Position numbers and translations under genes: made by a program
The notes under the pieces: generated by a model
What the model was told of the DNA's origin: nothing
Database searches by the model: none
Seen by the model: the letters and a program-made list of their open reading frames with translations, nothing else
Shown here: piece by piece, positions 8,891 to 18,092 of the stretch
Layout of the letters: the number at the start of each line of letters is the position of its first letter
Position numbering within the stretch: position 1 is the first letter of the stretch
NCBI GenBank assembly: GCA_910585435.1
Contig: CAJUEJ010000005.1
Coordinates: forward strand, 101,520 to 165,519
Reading direction: 5' to 3'
DNA from: an uncultured Hungatella sp.
GTDB taxonomy: Bacteria; Bacillota; Clostridia; Lachnospirales; Lachnospiraceae
Length of the DNA: 64,000 nt

Positions 8891-9023
8891 TCTCTATTTT
8901 CAGCTAAATCAATGCCACCTTATGCAATATGGATACTCATAACAGATTGGTAGTAAAAAACGCCTTTTTCCCGGCTTCCACAGGAAGCATCTCCAGGATT
9001 TCCAGAAAATAAGGGGACAGGTA

Positions 9024-9052
9024 TTGACTCTATATGATATTTTGTATATGAT
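9024..9052 (+). promoter_or_regulatory. Promoter for the GNAT gene
   Basis: TTGACT (9024-9029), a 17-nt spacer and TATGAT (9047-9052). The transcript would start near 9059, with a leader of about 45 nt. Confidence 0.6.
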
Positions 9053-9104
9053 GTTACAATGCCCTCCGCGAACAGGGGGGACTATTTTTCAGGAGCCTGC
9101 CAAG

Positions 9105-9632
9105 ATGAAAAACAGCATCATATTACAGACAAAGCGGTTATACCTGCGGGAAATGAATCAGGGGGATCTTCCGGCACTGTGCAAGATTCTTATGGATGAA
9201 GAAACCATGTATGCCTATAACGGCGCCTTTAACAAAGAGGAGACACAAAATTGGCTGGACAGGCAGCTGGACAGGTACCGCACTTACGGGTTCGGCCTGT
9301 GGGCCGTTGTCCTGAAGGAGACTGATGCGATGATCGGCCAGTGCGGCATCACGCTTCAGCCATGGAAAGATTCAGAAGTTATGGAAGTAGGATATCTGCT
9401 ACAGCGTGACTACTGGCATAAAGGCTTTGCCACAGAGGCTGCAAAAGCATGTATGGAATATGCTTTCACAGAGCTGCATGCCTGCCAGGTATGTTCCATC
9501 ATACGGGATACAAATACTGCCTCACAGAATGTGGCTCTCCGAAACGGGATGACAAAAAGCGATGATACATGGATCAAGCATTACAGAGGTGTGGACATGC
9601 CCCATTATCTGTTTTCCGCCAAGAGAGGATAG
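9105..9632 (+). CDS. GNAT-family N-acetyltransferase (RimJ/RimL-like)
   Basis: A 175-residue acetyltransferase of the Acetyltransf_3 type. It opens with LQTKRLYLREMNQGD, has a core strand region (IGQCGITL, MEVGYLLQ) and the acetyl-CoA loop region YWHKGFATEAAKACMEYAF. Such enzymes move an acetyl group from acetyl-CoA to an amine on a ribosomal protein or small molecule; the substrate is unknown. ATG 9105 is chosen because AGGAG lies 9 nt upstream; an earlier frame opening overlaps the promoter and was ignored. Confidence 0.85.
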   Translation: MKNSIILQTKRLYLREMNQGDLPALCKILMDEETMYAYNGAFNKEETQNWLDRQLDRYRTYGFGLWAVVLKETDAMIGQCGITLQPWKDSEVMEVGYLLQRDYWHKGFATEAAKACMEYAFTELHACQVCSIIRDTNTASQNVALRNGMTKSDDTWIKHYRGVDMPHYLFSAKRG

Positions 9633-9710
9633 GCGGCTTTTCAGCCTGGTATACGGGCATGCTTTAGCGTCATACAGGAACAGGGATGAGGCTAGCCCAT
9701 CCCTGCATTC

Positions 9711-11432
9711 TTATTCATATGCCTTCCACTTAAAACCAGGAATCACATCCGACCATTTTCCGATTCCTATAATCCCTTTTGCAAACCTGACTGTCTCCAA
9801 GGACTTTTTCTTGTCAATATCCCTGTAAACTTCCCATGCTTTCTTCTTGCCTGTGGCATTTACCACACCAGGCGTACTCATATCGCATCTCCAAAGCCCT
9901 ACAGCTATATTGATGTTGGTCTCACTGACATTATCTACCTGGCGGTGGAGAAGGAAGGAGTCAATATACGGATTGCTGTCAGCAATATAGTATGCGTATG
10001 CAAGGGCCGCCGCCTGAATCTGCTCCACATCTCCTCTTTCAGGGCTTTGGGAGGAAAACCCCTGCTCCGAAAGGATAATGTGCCTTATCCCTCCGTCTTT
10101 CTTTAACAGCTCCTGACGTTTAAAATAATCGGTCAGCACGTGAAGATTTTTGAAATTGACAATGTAGGAATCCACACTGTCTGTGACCCGGCAGATTCCA
10201 TTCTCTCCCACCTCCCCGTCATCCCAGAATTCCGGCTCGGTCATGGGATCCGGATATGGATGATAGGCAAGCCCCCAGTCCATATCTCCGCCTTCCCTGG
10301 ACATCTGGGCAAACAGATCGATCACATCTCTGGCTGCATAATTAAGCAGCGTGGGATTGGTCTCCTTCCAATAGAAATCCGTGGAGAAAAAGATATGGTC
10401 ATTGCTGTTGACGCTTTTAATAGCTGTATAACAGATGCGGAAACCCTTTATAAATTCCTGCACATAGGTTGTTATATCCTTGGGGCCGGCATAGTTCCAG
10501 ACCTGGTTGTTGATCTCATTGCCGATAATCCAATTAGATATTTTTCCTTTTGTCCCATCCATCCCGGAGTAGCGAAGGGCCAGGAAGGATACGATCGCCT
10601 CCAAAGTCTCCGCCCCTTCTTTTGTGGAGGCGTTGAACATATAGTAGTTTGCTCCGCCGACCCTCTGAATTCCTGAAGGCATAAGGGCAGGCACAGCATC
10701 GTTCCAGCCGTTTACAAGAACAGCCGTGACATTTATGTTGTTTCGGGTACAGGCAGACACATTTTCGTCAAAGGATTCTATGGTTTCTTTGTTAAAATGA
10801 TAGGTTTTTCCCTTATACGTGAAATCAATCCCTTCTCCCAGCAGCTGTTCAAATGTCATGCTGACAGAAATATTGGCCACTCCCAGTGCCATGGCATCCG
10901 ACAGCATATCCCCATCCAGGGTCAGTCCTTTTTTGGAGAAAGGCTCCTGATAGGGATTCCGGTTGAGGGCTATGGCTTCCGGGTTGGATATATAGGCCAG
11001 GTTGGAAATGGCATGATAGGAGGTTCCGTCAAACACTGCCAGTACAAAGCTGGAAAAAAGCCTGTCCTCTTCTGTCCCGAAGCCCAGAGGCAGCACAAAT
11101 GAAACCGGGTCGCCCCGGTTGATCCAGGCAGTATAATCCGTTCTGTCTCCGATTCCGTCTTCATGAGAGTCCAGCTGGAAGAGATACAGGTAATTATCAT
11201 AATATGCCGGATCAGAACGATCTCCGGCTACGGTTCCCTGGATGATTATGTTGTCTCCGTCAATGGTACAGGAAAGGCTGCCGGTTTCTGTGGGGGCCGG
11301 GATCTGAATGCCAGGGCCCATGGGGGGTGTCTCAGCAGCCAGCGCGTCGTCCATGGCAAAGCATATGAAGAACAGGATCAGTACCAGCAAGAACCATGGC
11401 AGGCTTTTCTGGAGTTGTTTTTTCTTTTCCAT
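9711..11432 (-). CDS. Secreted DUF5722 glycoside-hydrolase-like protein
   Basis: A 573-residue protein with a signal peptide (residues 1-32), a small beta-rich N-terminal domain (about 45-150) and a TIM-barrel-like domain (about 155-560). Two features fit a clan A retaining glycosidase: Asn-Glu at the end of strand 4 (WIIGNEINNQ, Glu306) and a Glu at the end of strand 7 (IILSEQGFSS, Glu456). DUF5722 proteins are widespread in gut Firmicutes, but I know of no firm substrate. The catalytic assignment is inference. It is a monocistronic unit upstream of the rnf terminator. Confidence 0.75.
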   Translation of the reverse strand: MEKKKQLQKSLPWFLLVLILFFICFAMDDALAAETPPMGPGIQIPAPTETGSLSCTIDGDNIIIQGTVAGDRSDPAYYDNYLYLFQLDSHEDGIGDRTDYTAWINRGDPVSFVLPLGFGTEEDRLFSSFVLAVFDGTSYHAISNLAYISNPEAIALNRNPYQEPFSKKGLTLDGDMLSDAMALGVANISVSMTFEQLLGEGIDFTYKGKTYHFNKETIESFDENVSACTRNNINVTAVLVNGWNDAVPALMPSGIQRVGGANYYMFNASTKEGAETLEAIVSFLALRYSGMDGTKGKISNWIIGNEINNQVWNYAGPKDITTYVQEFIKGFRICYTAIKSVNSNDHIFFSTDFYWKETNPTLLNYAARDVIDLFAQMSREGGDMDWGLAYHPYPDPMTEPEFWDDGEVGENGICRVTDSVDSYIVNFKNLHVLTDYFKRQELLKKDGGIRHIILSEQGFSSQSPERGDVEQIQAAALAYAYYIADSNPYIDSFLLHRQVDNVSETNINIAVGLWRCDMSTPGVVNATGKKKAWEVYRDIDKKKSLETVRFAKGIIGIGKWSDVIPGFKWKAYE

Positions 11433-11561
11433 GTGGTTTTGTCCTCCTGAAGTTGTCTTATGTGGAGTTATTATAGCTGATTGTGGGTAAAAAACAAGGG
11501 GGAATAGTCTTACGTAGTATTACGTTTTCCTTAAATTGGGTGGGGGGAGCGCAGGAGGGAC

Positions 11562-11626
11562 GCTCCGGAAAGAGTTGTCCCCCGGTCTCCTGCAAATGGA
11601 AACCGGGGGACAACTCTTTCCGGAGC
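11562..11626. repeat. Perfect 25-bp inverted repeat with a 15-nt loop
   Basis: Arm 11562-11586 (starts GCTCCGGAAAG, ends CCCCCGGT) is the exact reverse complement of arm 11602-11626. No T-run follows on either strand, so it does not look like a simple terminator. It lies between the DUF5722 gene and the end of the rnf operon. Confidence 0.9.
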
Positions 11627-11680
11627 TGGTTGCTGCCAGCGCTGTGGGAAGGGCGTAAAAAGCAAAAAACTTCATAAATC

Positions 11681-11729
11681 CTAAAAACGGTGAGAAACCC
11701 GCAAAGCAAAAAGTGGGTTCTCACCGTTT
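11681..11729 (-). terminator. Terminator of the rnf operon
   Basis: The arms AAACGGTGAGAA-CCC (11685-11700, one bulged A) and GGGTTCTCACCGTTT (11715-11729) form a long stem. On the minus strand it is followed by TTTTTAG. It lies 66 nt past the rnfB stop. Confidence 0.85.
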
Positions 11730-11794
11730 GAATTTATTGATAGTTTGTTTGTATTGATATAGAGTGTTATGTTTTGGTTCTTGTATGCTTTGTG

Positions 11795-12580
11795 CTACTT
11801 GATTACTTTTACGGGGCACTTGGCGGCGCATTTGCCGCAGTTGGTACACTTCTCATAATCAATGACCGCCAGGTTATTGTCCATGTGGATGGCGTCGAAC
11901 TCGCACTGTTTTGTGCACAGGGTGCAGCCGATGCAGCCGTTGTCGCATTTGGCTTTTACGTCTTTGCCCTTGTCATGAGAAGAACACTGAACCAGATGCT
12001 GTGCATCATATGGAACCAGTTCGATCAGGTGGTTTGGACATGCAGCCACGCATTTGCCGCAGGCTACGCATTTTTCTTTGTCTACTATGGCTACGCCGTC
12101 TACCACATGAATGGCGTCGAAGGCGCAGGCTTTTACGCAGGATCCGTATCCCATACAGCCGTAGGTGCAGGCCTTCTCTCCGGCTCCTGGGACTACGGCT
12201 ACTTTCTGGCAGTCGTCCATACCGAAGTAATTGTACTGGACTCTGGTCTTGTCGCAGGTTCCTTTACATTTGACGAAGGCTACCTTCTTTACTGCGCTGC
12301 CGCTTTCCACGCCCATGATGGCAGCGATCTTGTCGGCCACGGCAGCGCCGCCTACGGGGCAGGCGTTAACCGGAGCGGTTCTGGCAGCGATGGCGTTGGC
12401 CAGGCCGTCACAGCCCGGGAAGCCGCAGCCGCCGCAGTTGTTGCCGGGCAGCTCCGCCCGGACTAAAATCTCTCTCTCATCTACTTCTACTTTAAACTTC
12501 TCGCTGGCAATCCCAAGGAGCACACCGATAATAATACCGATAGCGCCGATGACACCGGCTGCCAAAAGCGTACTCATCAT
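11795..12580 (-). CDS. rnfB: Rnf complex subunit RnfB, polyferredoxin
   Basis: A 261-residue protein with one N-terminal membrane helix (residues 4-25), a four-Cys 4Fe-4S domain (NNCGGCGFPGC ... ACP) and a ferredoxin-like C-terminal half. In that half I see CTYGCMGYGSCVKAC, CVACGKCVAACP, CIGCTLCTKQC and CTNCGKCAAKCP. RnfB receives electrons from reduced ferredoxin and passes them into the membrane complex, which reduces NAD+ while pumping Na+ or H+. It is the last gene of the operon. The start is one of two adjacent ATG codons after a GGAAGGGGG site. Identity is very secure. Confidence 0.96.
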   Translation of the reverse strand: MMSTLLAAGVIGAIGIIIGVLLGIASEKFKVEVDEREILVRAELPGNNCGGCGFPGCDGLANAIAARTAPVNACPVGGAAVADKIAAIMGVESGSAVKKVAFVKCKGTCDKTRVQYNYFGMDDCQKVAVVPGAGEKACTYGCMGYGSCVKACAFDAIHVVDGVAIVDKEKCVACGKCVAACPNHLIELVPYDAQHLVQCSSHDKGKDVKAKCDNGCIGCTLCTKQCEFDAIHMDNNLAVIDYEKCTNCGKCAAKCPVKVIK

Positions 12581-12598
12581 ATTTTGCTGCCCCCTTCC

Positions 12599-13174
12599 TT
12601 ATATAAGCCCGGCGAATCCCATAAATGCAATCGCCATCAAACCGGAGGTAATCAGGACAATCGGGGATCCCTTAAAGCTGTTTGGAATGTCATTATCTTC
12701 AATGCTCTCGCGGATACTTGCCAAAAGCACAATGGCAATGGTAAATCCTACTGCTGTTCCGATGCCGTTGAAAATACTTAAGAGAATACCATAGCCCTTC
12801 TGCACGTTGGTTAACGCGGCACCCAGCACGGCACAGTTGGTGGTGATTAACGGCAGAAATACGCCCAGTGCCTGATAGAGGGAGGGCATGCTCTTTTTCA
12901 AAAACATCTCTACAAACTGTACCAGAGCCGCGATTACCAGGATAAATGCGATGGTCTGCAGATAGGTAATATTCATGGGGGTCAGGACAAATTTATAGAT
13001 AAGGCTGGTGACGAAGGACGCCAGGGTGATGACGAAGATAACGGCCACACCCATACCTGCCGCAGTATCGGTCTTTTTTGATACGCCCAGGAACGGGCAG
13101 AGGCCCTGGAACTGGCTTAAGATAATGTTATTAACCAGGGCAGCGCTGACGACTACTAAAATTAATTCTTTCAT
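12599..13174 (-). CDS. rnfA: Rnf complex subunit RnfA
   Basis: A 191-residue integral membrane protein with six helices. It shows the family opening LVVVSAALVNNIILSQFQGLCPFLG and the LPLITTNCAVLGA motif, whose Cys together with the Cys near residue 26 is thought to bind a membrane-embedded iron-sulfur cluster shared with RnfE. It forms part of the ion path of the ferredoxin:NAD+ oxidoreductase. It lies 18 nt upstream of rnfB and 14 nt downstream of rnfE. Confidence 0.96.
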   Translation of the reverse strand: MKELILVVVSAALVNNIILSQFQGLCPFLGVSKKTDTAAGMGVAVIFVITLASFVTSLIYKFVLTPMNITYLQTIAFILVIAALVQFVEMFLKKSMPSLYQALGVFLPLITTNCAVLGAALTNVQKGYGILLSIFNGIGTAVGFTIAIVLLASIRESIEDNDIPNSFKGSPIVLITSGLMAIAFMGFAGLI

Positions 13175-13188
13175 GTTCCCGCTCCTCC

Positions 13189-13983
13189 TTAATTTTCTTT
13201 CTTATCCAGTTTTGCACTCAGTTCCTTCTGTTTGGCTGCCAGCTCTGCTTTCTTTGCTGCCAGGGCATCCTCTTCCGCCTGAAGACGTCTGGTCTCCAGT
13301 GTGGCATGGTTTGCCATGCAGGCAGATCCGGTACAGTTCATACAGTTGCCGCCGCAGGCCAGAACGGATTCCGGCTGATTTCCGTTGGTGGCAGACGGCA
13401 TCTTCACAAGATTCTGCCATGCAGTCAGGCCGGCCAGCACAAAGAACGCTCCGGGAGCCAGGCCGAAGATGCTGATCTTGTAGGCTTCCGGAATTATCTG
13501 GAAACCGAACACGGTCCCGGCGCCTAAAAGCTCGCGGAAGATGGCAATGCTGGTTAAGCCTACGGTGAAGCCCAGACCCATGCCGATTCCGTCAAAGGCA
13601 GACTCTGCAGGGCCGTTTTTGGCGGCATAGGCTTCCGCACGGCCAAGAATGATACAGTTTACCACGATCAGCGGAATAAAGATTCCTAAAGACTCGTTTA
13701 AGCTGGGGATAAAGGCCTGTAACAGCAGCTGCACGATGGTAACCAGGGAAGCCACGATTACGATATAGGCCGGAATACGCACTCTGTCAGGTATAATCTT
13801 CCGCAAAGAAGAGATAATAAGGTTAGAGAAAATCAACACCGCCGTGGTAGTCAGGCCCATACCAAGGCCGTTCACAGCCGTGGTGGTGGTTGCCAGAGTC
13901 GGACACATGCCCAGCATCAGGACGAAGGTCGGGTTTTCTTTGATAATGCCATTATGAAGACGCTCTACACATTTATTCATCAT
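13189..13983 (-). CDS. rnfE: Rnf complex subunit RnfE with a Cys-rich C-terminal extension
   Basis: Residues 1-200 are a standard six-helix RnfE, opening ENPTFVLMLGMCPTLATTTTA, with IPLIVVNCIILGRAEA as the counterpart of the RnfA cysteine motif. Residues 201-264 are an extra tail absent from classical RnfE. The tail carries ACGGNCMNCTGSACM, five cysteines within about 16 residues, then a charged Ala/Lys/Glu coiled-coil-like helix. The tail may bind a metal or cluster on the cytoplasmic side; this is inference. Co-transcribed between rnfG and rnfA. Confidence 0.94.
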   Translation of the reverse strand: MMNKCVERLHNGIIKENPTFVLMLGMCPTLATTTTAVNGLGMGLTTTAVLIFSNLIISSLRKIIPDRVRIPAYIVIVASLVTIVQLLLQAFIPSLNESLGIFIPLIVVNCIILGRAEAYAAKNGPAESAFDGIGMGLGFTVGLTSIAIFRELLGAGTVFGFQIIPEAYKISIFGLAPGAFFVLAGLTAWQNLVKMPSATNGNQPESVLACGGNCMNCTGSACMANHATLETRRLQAEEDALAAKKAELAAKQKELSAKLDKKEN

Positions 13984-13991
13984 CCCACCTC

Positions 13992-14603
13992 CTACTGTTC
14001 CACGCAGTTGTTGACAAAGTATAAGGCCAGGTTGACCGCACCTGTCACTGCGTTGGATGTAATGGTGGCACCGCTGATGGCGTCTATCTCTTCGTCAGAC
14101 GATGCACCGGATTTTGTTACTGTAAACTGCTCTACGGCCTTGTCGGCATACTGAGCCTTCCACTCCGGCTGGGCCGCATTCATGCCAAGGCCTGCCGTCT
14201 CGGCAAGGGCCAGGAATTCGATTCCTTTTACTTCCCCTTCCGCCGTGATTCCCACGGAAACGGTGATGTCACCGCCGTAGCCGTCCTTGGAGGTAGTGGT
14301 TACCACATAGCCGAAGGCAGCGCCGGAACTGTCTAAACCGGTTGCACATTCATCTACGGACACATTGCCGAAACCCAGGCCGGCTGCATCTGTGTTTGCC
14401 TTTTCCAAAGCACTGGTATAATCATCCAGCTTAAAGGAAGCGGCATCTGCCAGAACCGTGCGGAAAGCCTCCTCCTTGGCTGCTAAGTTGGCTGCCTCAA
14501 TAGGGCCCTTTGTAATCTCATAAACTCCGCCCAGACATGCGCCTGCAATCAAAGTGATGGCAAACAGAATCAGGGCATCTTTCATAAATCCGCCTTTGCT
14601 CAT
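13992..14603 (-). CDS. rnfG: Rnf complex subunit RnfG, FMN-binding
   Basis: A 203-residue protein with one N-terminal helix and an extracytoplasmic FMN_bind domain. The flavinylation motif is DAISGATITS (about residues 177-186); the Thr of GAT carries FMN attached by ApbE. The start overlaps the rnfD stop (ATGA at 14600-14603), which supports translational coupling and fixes the start. It is 8 nt upstream of rnfE. Confidence 0.95.
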   Translation of the reverse strand: MSKGGFMKDALILFAITLIAGACLGGVYEITKGPIEAANLAAKEEAFRTVLADAASFKLDDYTSALEKANTDAAGLGFGNVSVDECATGLDSSGAAFGYVVTTTSKDGYGGDITVSVGITAEGEVKGIEFLALAETAGLGMNAAQPEWKAQYADKAVEQFTVTKSGASSDEEIDAISGATITSNAVTGAVNLALYFVNNCVEQ

Positions 14604-15526
14604 GCCTTCTTGCCCTCCTTTCCAAACGCAACGGGATAGGTGACTTTTTCAATCAGAGGCACCAGAAGGTTGCTGATGATAATGGCATAGGACACACCCT
14701 CTGCCGAACCGCCGAAAATACGGAACAATCCGGTAAGCAGGCCTAACACTACGCCGAACACAATCTGTCCCCTGGGGGTAATAGGGCTGGTTACGTAATC
14801 TGTCGCCATGAAAAATGCGCCGAAGATCAGGCCGCCGCCGCACAAATGAGCCAATACATAGCCCAGGTTGTGCTGTCCGAATATAAATACAAACACTGCA
14901 AAGGTAGCCAGATAAACCACAGGTATCTTCCAGCTGATTACCTTTTTAATCAGAAGGTAAGCCGCACCGATAAGCAGGGCAATCACAGACACTTCCCCGA
15001 TGGTTCCGGGAATTTTTCCCACGAACATGGCTGCCACATCCACGGAACCGCCGTTTTTCAGTACGGAAAGGGGGGTGGCTCCGGATACCCCGTCCAGCTT
15101 AAATGTGGACATCTGGTTGGCAAAGGAAATCAGAAGGAAACATCTGGCTGCCAAAGCCGGGTTCATAAAGTTCTGTCCCAGGCCGCCGTACAGCTGCTTT
15201 ACCACGATAATGGCAAAGACACCGCCCAGGTAGGGAATCCAGAGAGGAATCTCCGGCGGCATGTTCAGCGCCAGAATCATACCAGTCACCAGGGCGCTTC
15301 CGTCCATAATGGTGATTGGCTTGCCAAGCAGGCTTTCATAAACATATTCACTTAATACACAGCTTGCCACTGTCACTAAAATGACAAGCAGCGCCTTTAA
15401 TCCAAATTGATACACACCGAACACCGCTGCAGGAATCATCGCGATAACCACGTCTCCCATCAGGTTTTGGGTCAGCACATTGCTTCTTGCATGAGGTGAG
15501 GATGATACATTAAACAATTTACCCAT
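14600..15526 (-). CDS. rnfD: Rnf complex subunit RnfD, FMN-binding membrane protein
   Basis: A 308-residue protein with nine or so membrane helices, related to NqrB. The covalent FMN site is visible in LDGVSGATPLS on the extracytoplasmic side. It forms the core of the ion-translocating path with RnfA and RnfE. The stop codon overlaps the start of rnfG, and it begins 10 nt after rnfC. Confidence 0.95.
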   Translation of the reverse strand: MGKLFNVSSSPHARSNVLTQNLMGDVVIAMIPAAVFGVYQFGLKALLVILVTVASCVLSEYVYESLLGKPITIMDGSALVTGMILALNMPPEIPLWIPYLGGVFAIIVVKQLYGGLGQNFMNPALAARCFLLISFANQMSTFKLDGVSGATPLSVLKNGGSVDVAAMFVGKIPGTIGEVSVIALLIGAAYLLIKKVISWKIPVVYLATFAVFVFIFGQHNLGYVLAHLCGGGLIFGAFFMATDYVTSPITPRGQIVFGVVLGLLTGLFRIFGGSAEGVSYAIIISNLLVPLIEKVTYPVAFGKEGKKA

Positions 15527-15536
15527 AATCCGCCTC

Positions 15537-16859
15537 CTACGCTTTCTTGCGGCTGGCCATCACGGCCTTGCGCATCTCTTTAAATGCCTGAGTCAGGGGT
15601 CTTCTGGCCGGACAGATATAGGCACAGCAGCCGCACTCACAGCACTCCATACCATTCAGCTTCACAAACGCATCCAGGTCATGCCGCTCTGCCGCCTTCA
15701 TAATCTTCTGAGGCACCACTCTTCCGGGACACACGGTTACACAGCGCCCGCAGCGGATACACGCAGTTGGCTCCAGCTCCGCCACCTGATCTCTGGTCAG
15801 GCAGGTCAGTGCAGAGGAAGTCTTGGATACCGGAATGGACAGATCGAATAAAGCCTGTCCCATCATAGGGCCTCCGGAAATCACTTTCTCCGGCTCTGTC
15901 TTAAATCCGCCTGCCGCTTCAACCAGTTCCTGGTAGTTGGTTCCCAGACGGACACTGAAATTCTTTGGACTGGCTATGGCGTCGCCGGTTACGGTGATAA
16001 TCTTTCTTATAAGAGGCGTCTGTTTGCATACTGCACGGTAAATGGCAGCCACCGTATCTACGTTATCTACCACACATCCTACGTCCGCAGGGAGCATGGA
16101 AGAATTGATCTTCCTTCCGGTGGTAGCGTATATAAGGGTACGCTCACCGCCCTGGGGGTATTTGGTAAGAAGCGTGCGGACCTCAATCTTTGGCTCGTCC
16201 CTTACCAGCTCTTCCATCTTTTTGATGGCTTCCGGCTTATTATTCTCGATGCCGATAATTCCTTTTGCATTGTCAAATAACCGAAGCATCACCTTCAGGC
16301 CTTCTACCACAGACTCCGGCTCTTCCATAAGTACCCGGTAGTCAGAAGTCAGATATGGCTCGCACTCCGCACCGTTGACAATGACATACTCAATCTTATT
16401 CGGTTCCTTGGGCGCCAGCTTCACATGGGTAGGGAATCCTGCGCCGCCTAAGCCTACGATGCCAGCTTCCTTTACAATATCCAGAATATCCTGCTTTGAC
16501 AGAGACGATACATCCCTGTCCTCCCCAAGCCCCGGTATGGTTTTGTACTCATTGTCATTCTCCACAATAATACTGTCAACCATAGCGCCGTTTGCCACCA
16601 GACGCTTCTCGATCCCTTTTACCGTACCGGACACAGAAGAAATCACGTGGGCGGAAACAAACCCTCCGGCCTCCCCGATTCTCTGCCCCACCAACACCTG
16701 GTCTCCTTTTTTTACCAGGGGTTTTGCAGGCGCTCCGATATGCTGGGACAGCGGATATACCAGCTCTCCCTTTGGCATCAGGACTTCAATCGGCTGATTT
16801 TCGGACAATTCTTTTCCCTCATATGGATGAATGCCGCCTGTAAATGTAGCCAATCCCAT
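15537..16859 (-). CDS. rnfC: Rnf complex subunit RnfC, NADH-binding, 4Fe-4S
   Basis: A 440-residue peripheral subunit with an N-terminal barrel-sandwich segment, a Rossmann-like NADH/FMN domain (VGLGGAGFPTHVKL at about residues 135-150, then the GAECEPYLTSDYRVL flavin motif) and a C-terminal pair of 4Fe-4S clusters (CIRCGRCVTVCP, CCECGCCAYICP). It is where NAD+ is reduced. First gene of the operon, with a consensus-like promoter about 80 nt upstream. Length is typical for clostridial RnfC. Confidence 0.96.
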   Translation of the reverse strand: MGLATFTGGIHPYEGKELSENQPIEVLMPKGELVYPLSQHIGAPAKPLVKKGDQVLVGQRIGEAGGFVSAHVISSVSGTVKGIEKRLVANGAMVDSIIVENDNEYKTIPGLGEDRDVSSLSKQDILDIVKEAGIVGLGGAGFPTHVKLAPKEPNKIEYVIVNGAECEPYLTSDYRVLMEEPESVVEGLKVMLRLFDNAKGIIGIENNKPEAIKKMEELVRDEPKIEVRTLLTKYPQGGERTLIYATTGRKINSSMLPADVGCVVDNVDTVAAIYRAVCKQTPLIRKIITVTGDAIASPKNFSVRLGTNYQELVEAAGGFKTEPEKVISGGPMMGQALFDLSIPVSKTSSALTCLTRDQVAELEPTACIRCGRCVTVCPGRVVPQKIMKAAERHDLDAFVKLNGMECCECGCCAYICPARRPLTQAFKEMRKAVMASRKKA

Positions 16860-16935
16860 CTAACCAACCCTCTTTCTATACGTTTTCTAAATAGCGTTTA
16901 AGCAAATTACTCCCTTGCTGTCATTTATCTTAAAA

Positions 16936-16964
16936 AGTATATCATAAAACAGAATTCTTCTCAA
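16936..16964 (-). promoter_or_regulatory. Promoter of the rnf operon
   Basis: Minus strand TTGAGA (16959-16964), a 17-nt spacer and TATACT (16936-16941). The transcript would start near 16929, about 70 nt before the rnfC ATG. Confidence 0.65.
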
Positions 16965-17372
16965 TTAGAAAAATAAAACTCTCCCCGCAGTTTTCTGGAT
17001 TTACAGGAAAATACCGGCTTCCAGGGTTTGTTAAATATTCCACAAACCAAGTATTCTTTTTAACCTTACATATCTTTATACCTGCCGGAAAGGGACTCCC
17101 TGTTATGTGGAGTAAACTCTCTTCTACAGGGGTTTCCCGGACGTATAGGCTATAAATCCTTATTCTTTTCTGACTCTTTTTGGGCCAGGTTCTTATTATT
17201 TTTCTCTAAAGTTTGTGATTTTTTTATTAATTATTCATAAATATCCCTGATATTTTTTCAAATATTTGTCATATTTATTAATATATCTAATAAATATATT
17301 ATATTTTTTCAATGTTCTACTTATTTTTCACTGCAATGAAAATCTGATAAGCCACAGCCCTCCACCTTCACC
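16965..17372. other. AT-rich intergenic region upstream of the rnf promoter
   Basis: About 400 bp without a credible gene. It contains long A/T tracts (17210-17340 is almost pure A/T) that may act as an UP element or curved DNA. I see no RNA gene or repeat here. Confidence 0.5.
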
Positions 17373-17783
17373 CTAAACCTTTTTCTGGCACTCACTGCAT
17401 TCCCTGTCATGAACAGAGATAACACCGCCGCATATCGGACAAATATATTTTTCCTTCTGCCCCGCCATAAACTGCTCTATCCCATACCGGCTTACAAACT
17501 CACTGTTCTCCACCGGACTTACCTGATACCTTTTCTTATAACTCTTTTCAAGATTCATGAGCAGCCTACAGGGATGCTCCGGACATTCATAACAATATAC
17601 CAGCCCCTTGTCCCCGATACAGTCCTTAATCCTGCACTTACGGCAGTGTTCCGGTTTCCCTTTATCACTGTTCCGGCAGCCACTGCAAGGCTTTTTGTGA
17701 TAACAATGCTTATAGCAGACCAGACAGTTCATCCCGCAGGGGGCAAACAGCATAAGGTCAATCTTCTCTTTTGGCATCTTCAT
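17373..17783 (-). CDS. DUF3795 cysteine-rich protein
   Basis: A protein of about 136 residues with many Cys pairs: FAPCGMNCLVCYKHC, PCSGCR, CRKCRIKDC and a C-terminal zinc-ribbon-like CPICGG...CSEC. This is the DUF3795 pattern, a presumed metal-binding small protein with no established function. I chose ATG 17783 because GGGAGGG lies about 8 nt upstream; longer in-frame starts have no site. It is monocistronic. Confidence 0.75.
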   Translation of the reverse strand: MKMPKEKIDLMLFAPCGMNCLVCYKHCYHKKPCSGCRNSDKGKPEHCRKCRIKDCIGDKGLVYCYECPEHPCRLLMNLEKSYKKRYQVSPVENSEFVSRYGIEQFMAGQKEKYICPICGGVISVHDRECSECQKKV

Positions 17784-18092
17784 GAACCAGCACCCTCCCA
17801 TTTTCATCATTCCATTATACAAGGCCCTCGCGAAAAAACACCCGCTATTTCTTCTAAAACTCCTTTATATGGAAACGACACATTCCCCCCTTAAAAACAT
17901 ATCCTTCACCGGTGCCGCTTTATCCCCTTCAACACCTTACTTTTTTGAAAACTGCCACACAAAAGAATTTCTTCCTGCGTCCGTCATTATAATTAAACAT
18001 CTCCCGCAACCCCAAAACCATCTGCCGCACAGCCTCCACCAGAATCCGCACACAGGAATAGACCGCCGTAACCTACATGGCCGTCCGCTCAT
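17784..18092. other. Intergenic region with no supported gene
   Basis: About 310 bp between the DUF3795 gene and the small membrane protein. Open frames here lack ribosome binding sites and have atypical composition. Nothing recognised. Confidence 0.4.

Noticed and set aside
8098..8953. Open frames antisense to the FMN-binding gene
   Set aside because: They arise from the GC-rich coding repeats on the other strand and have no start signals.
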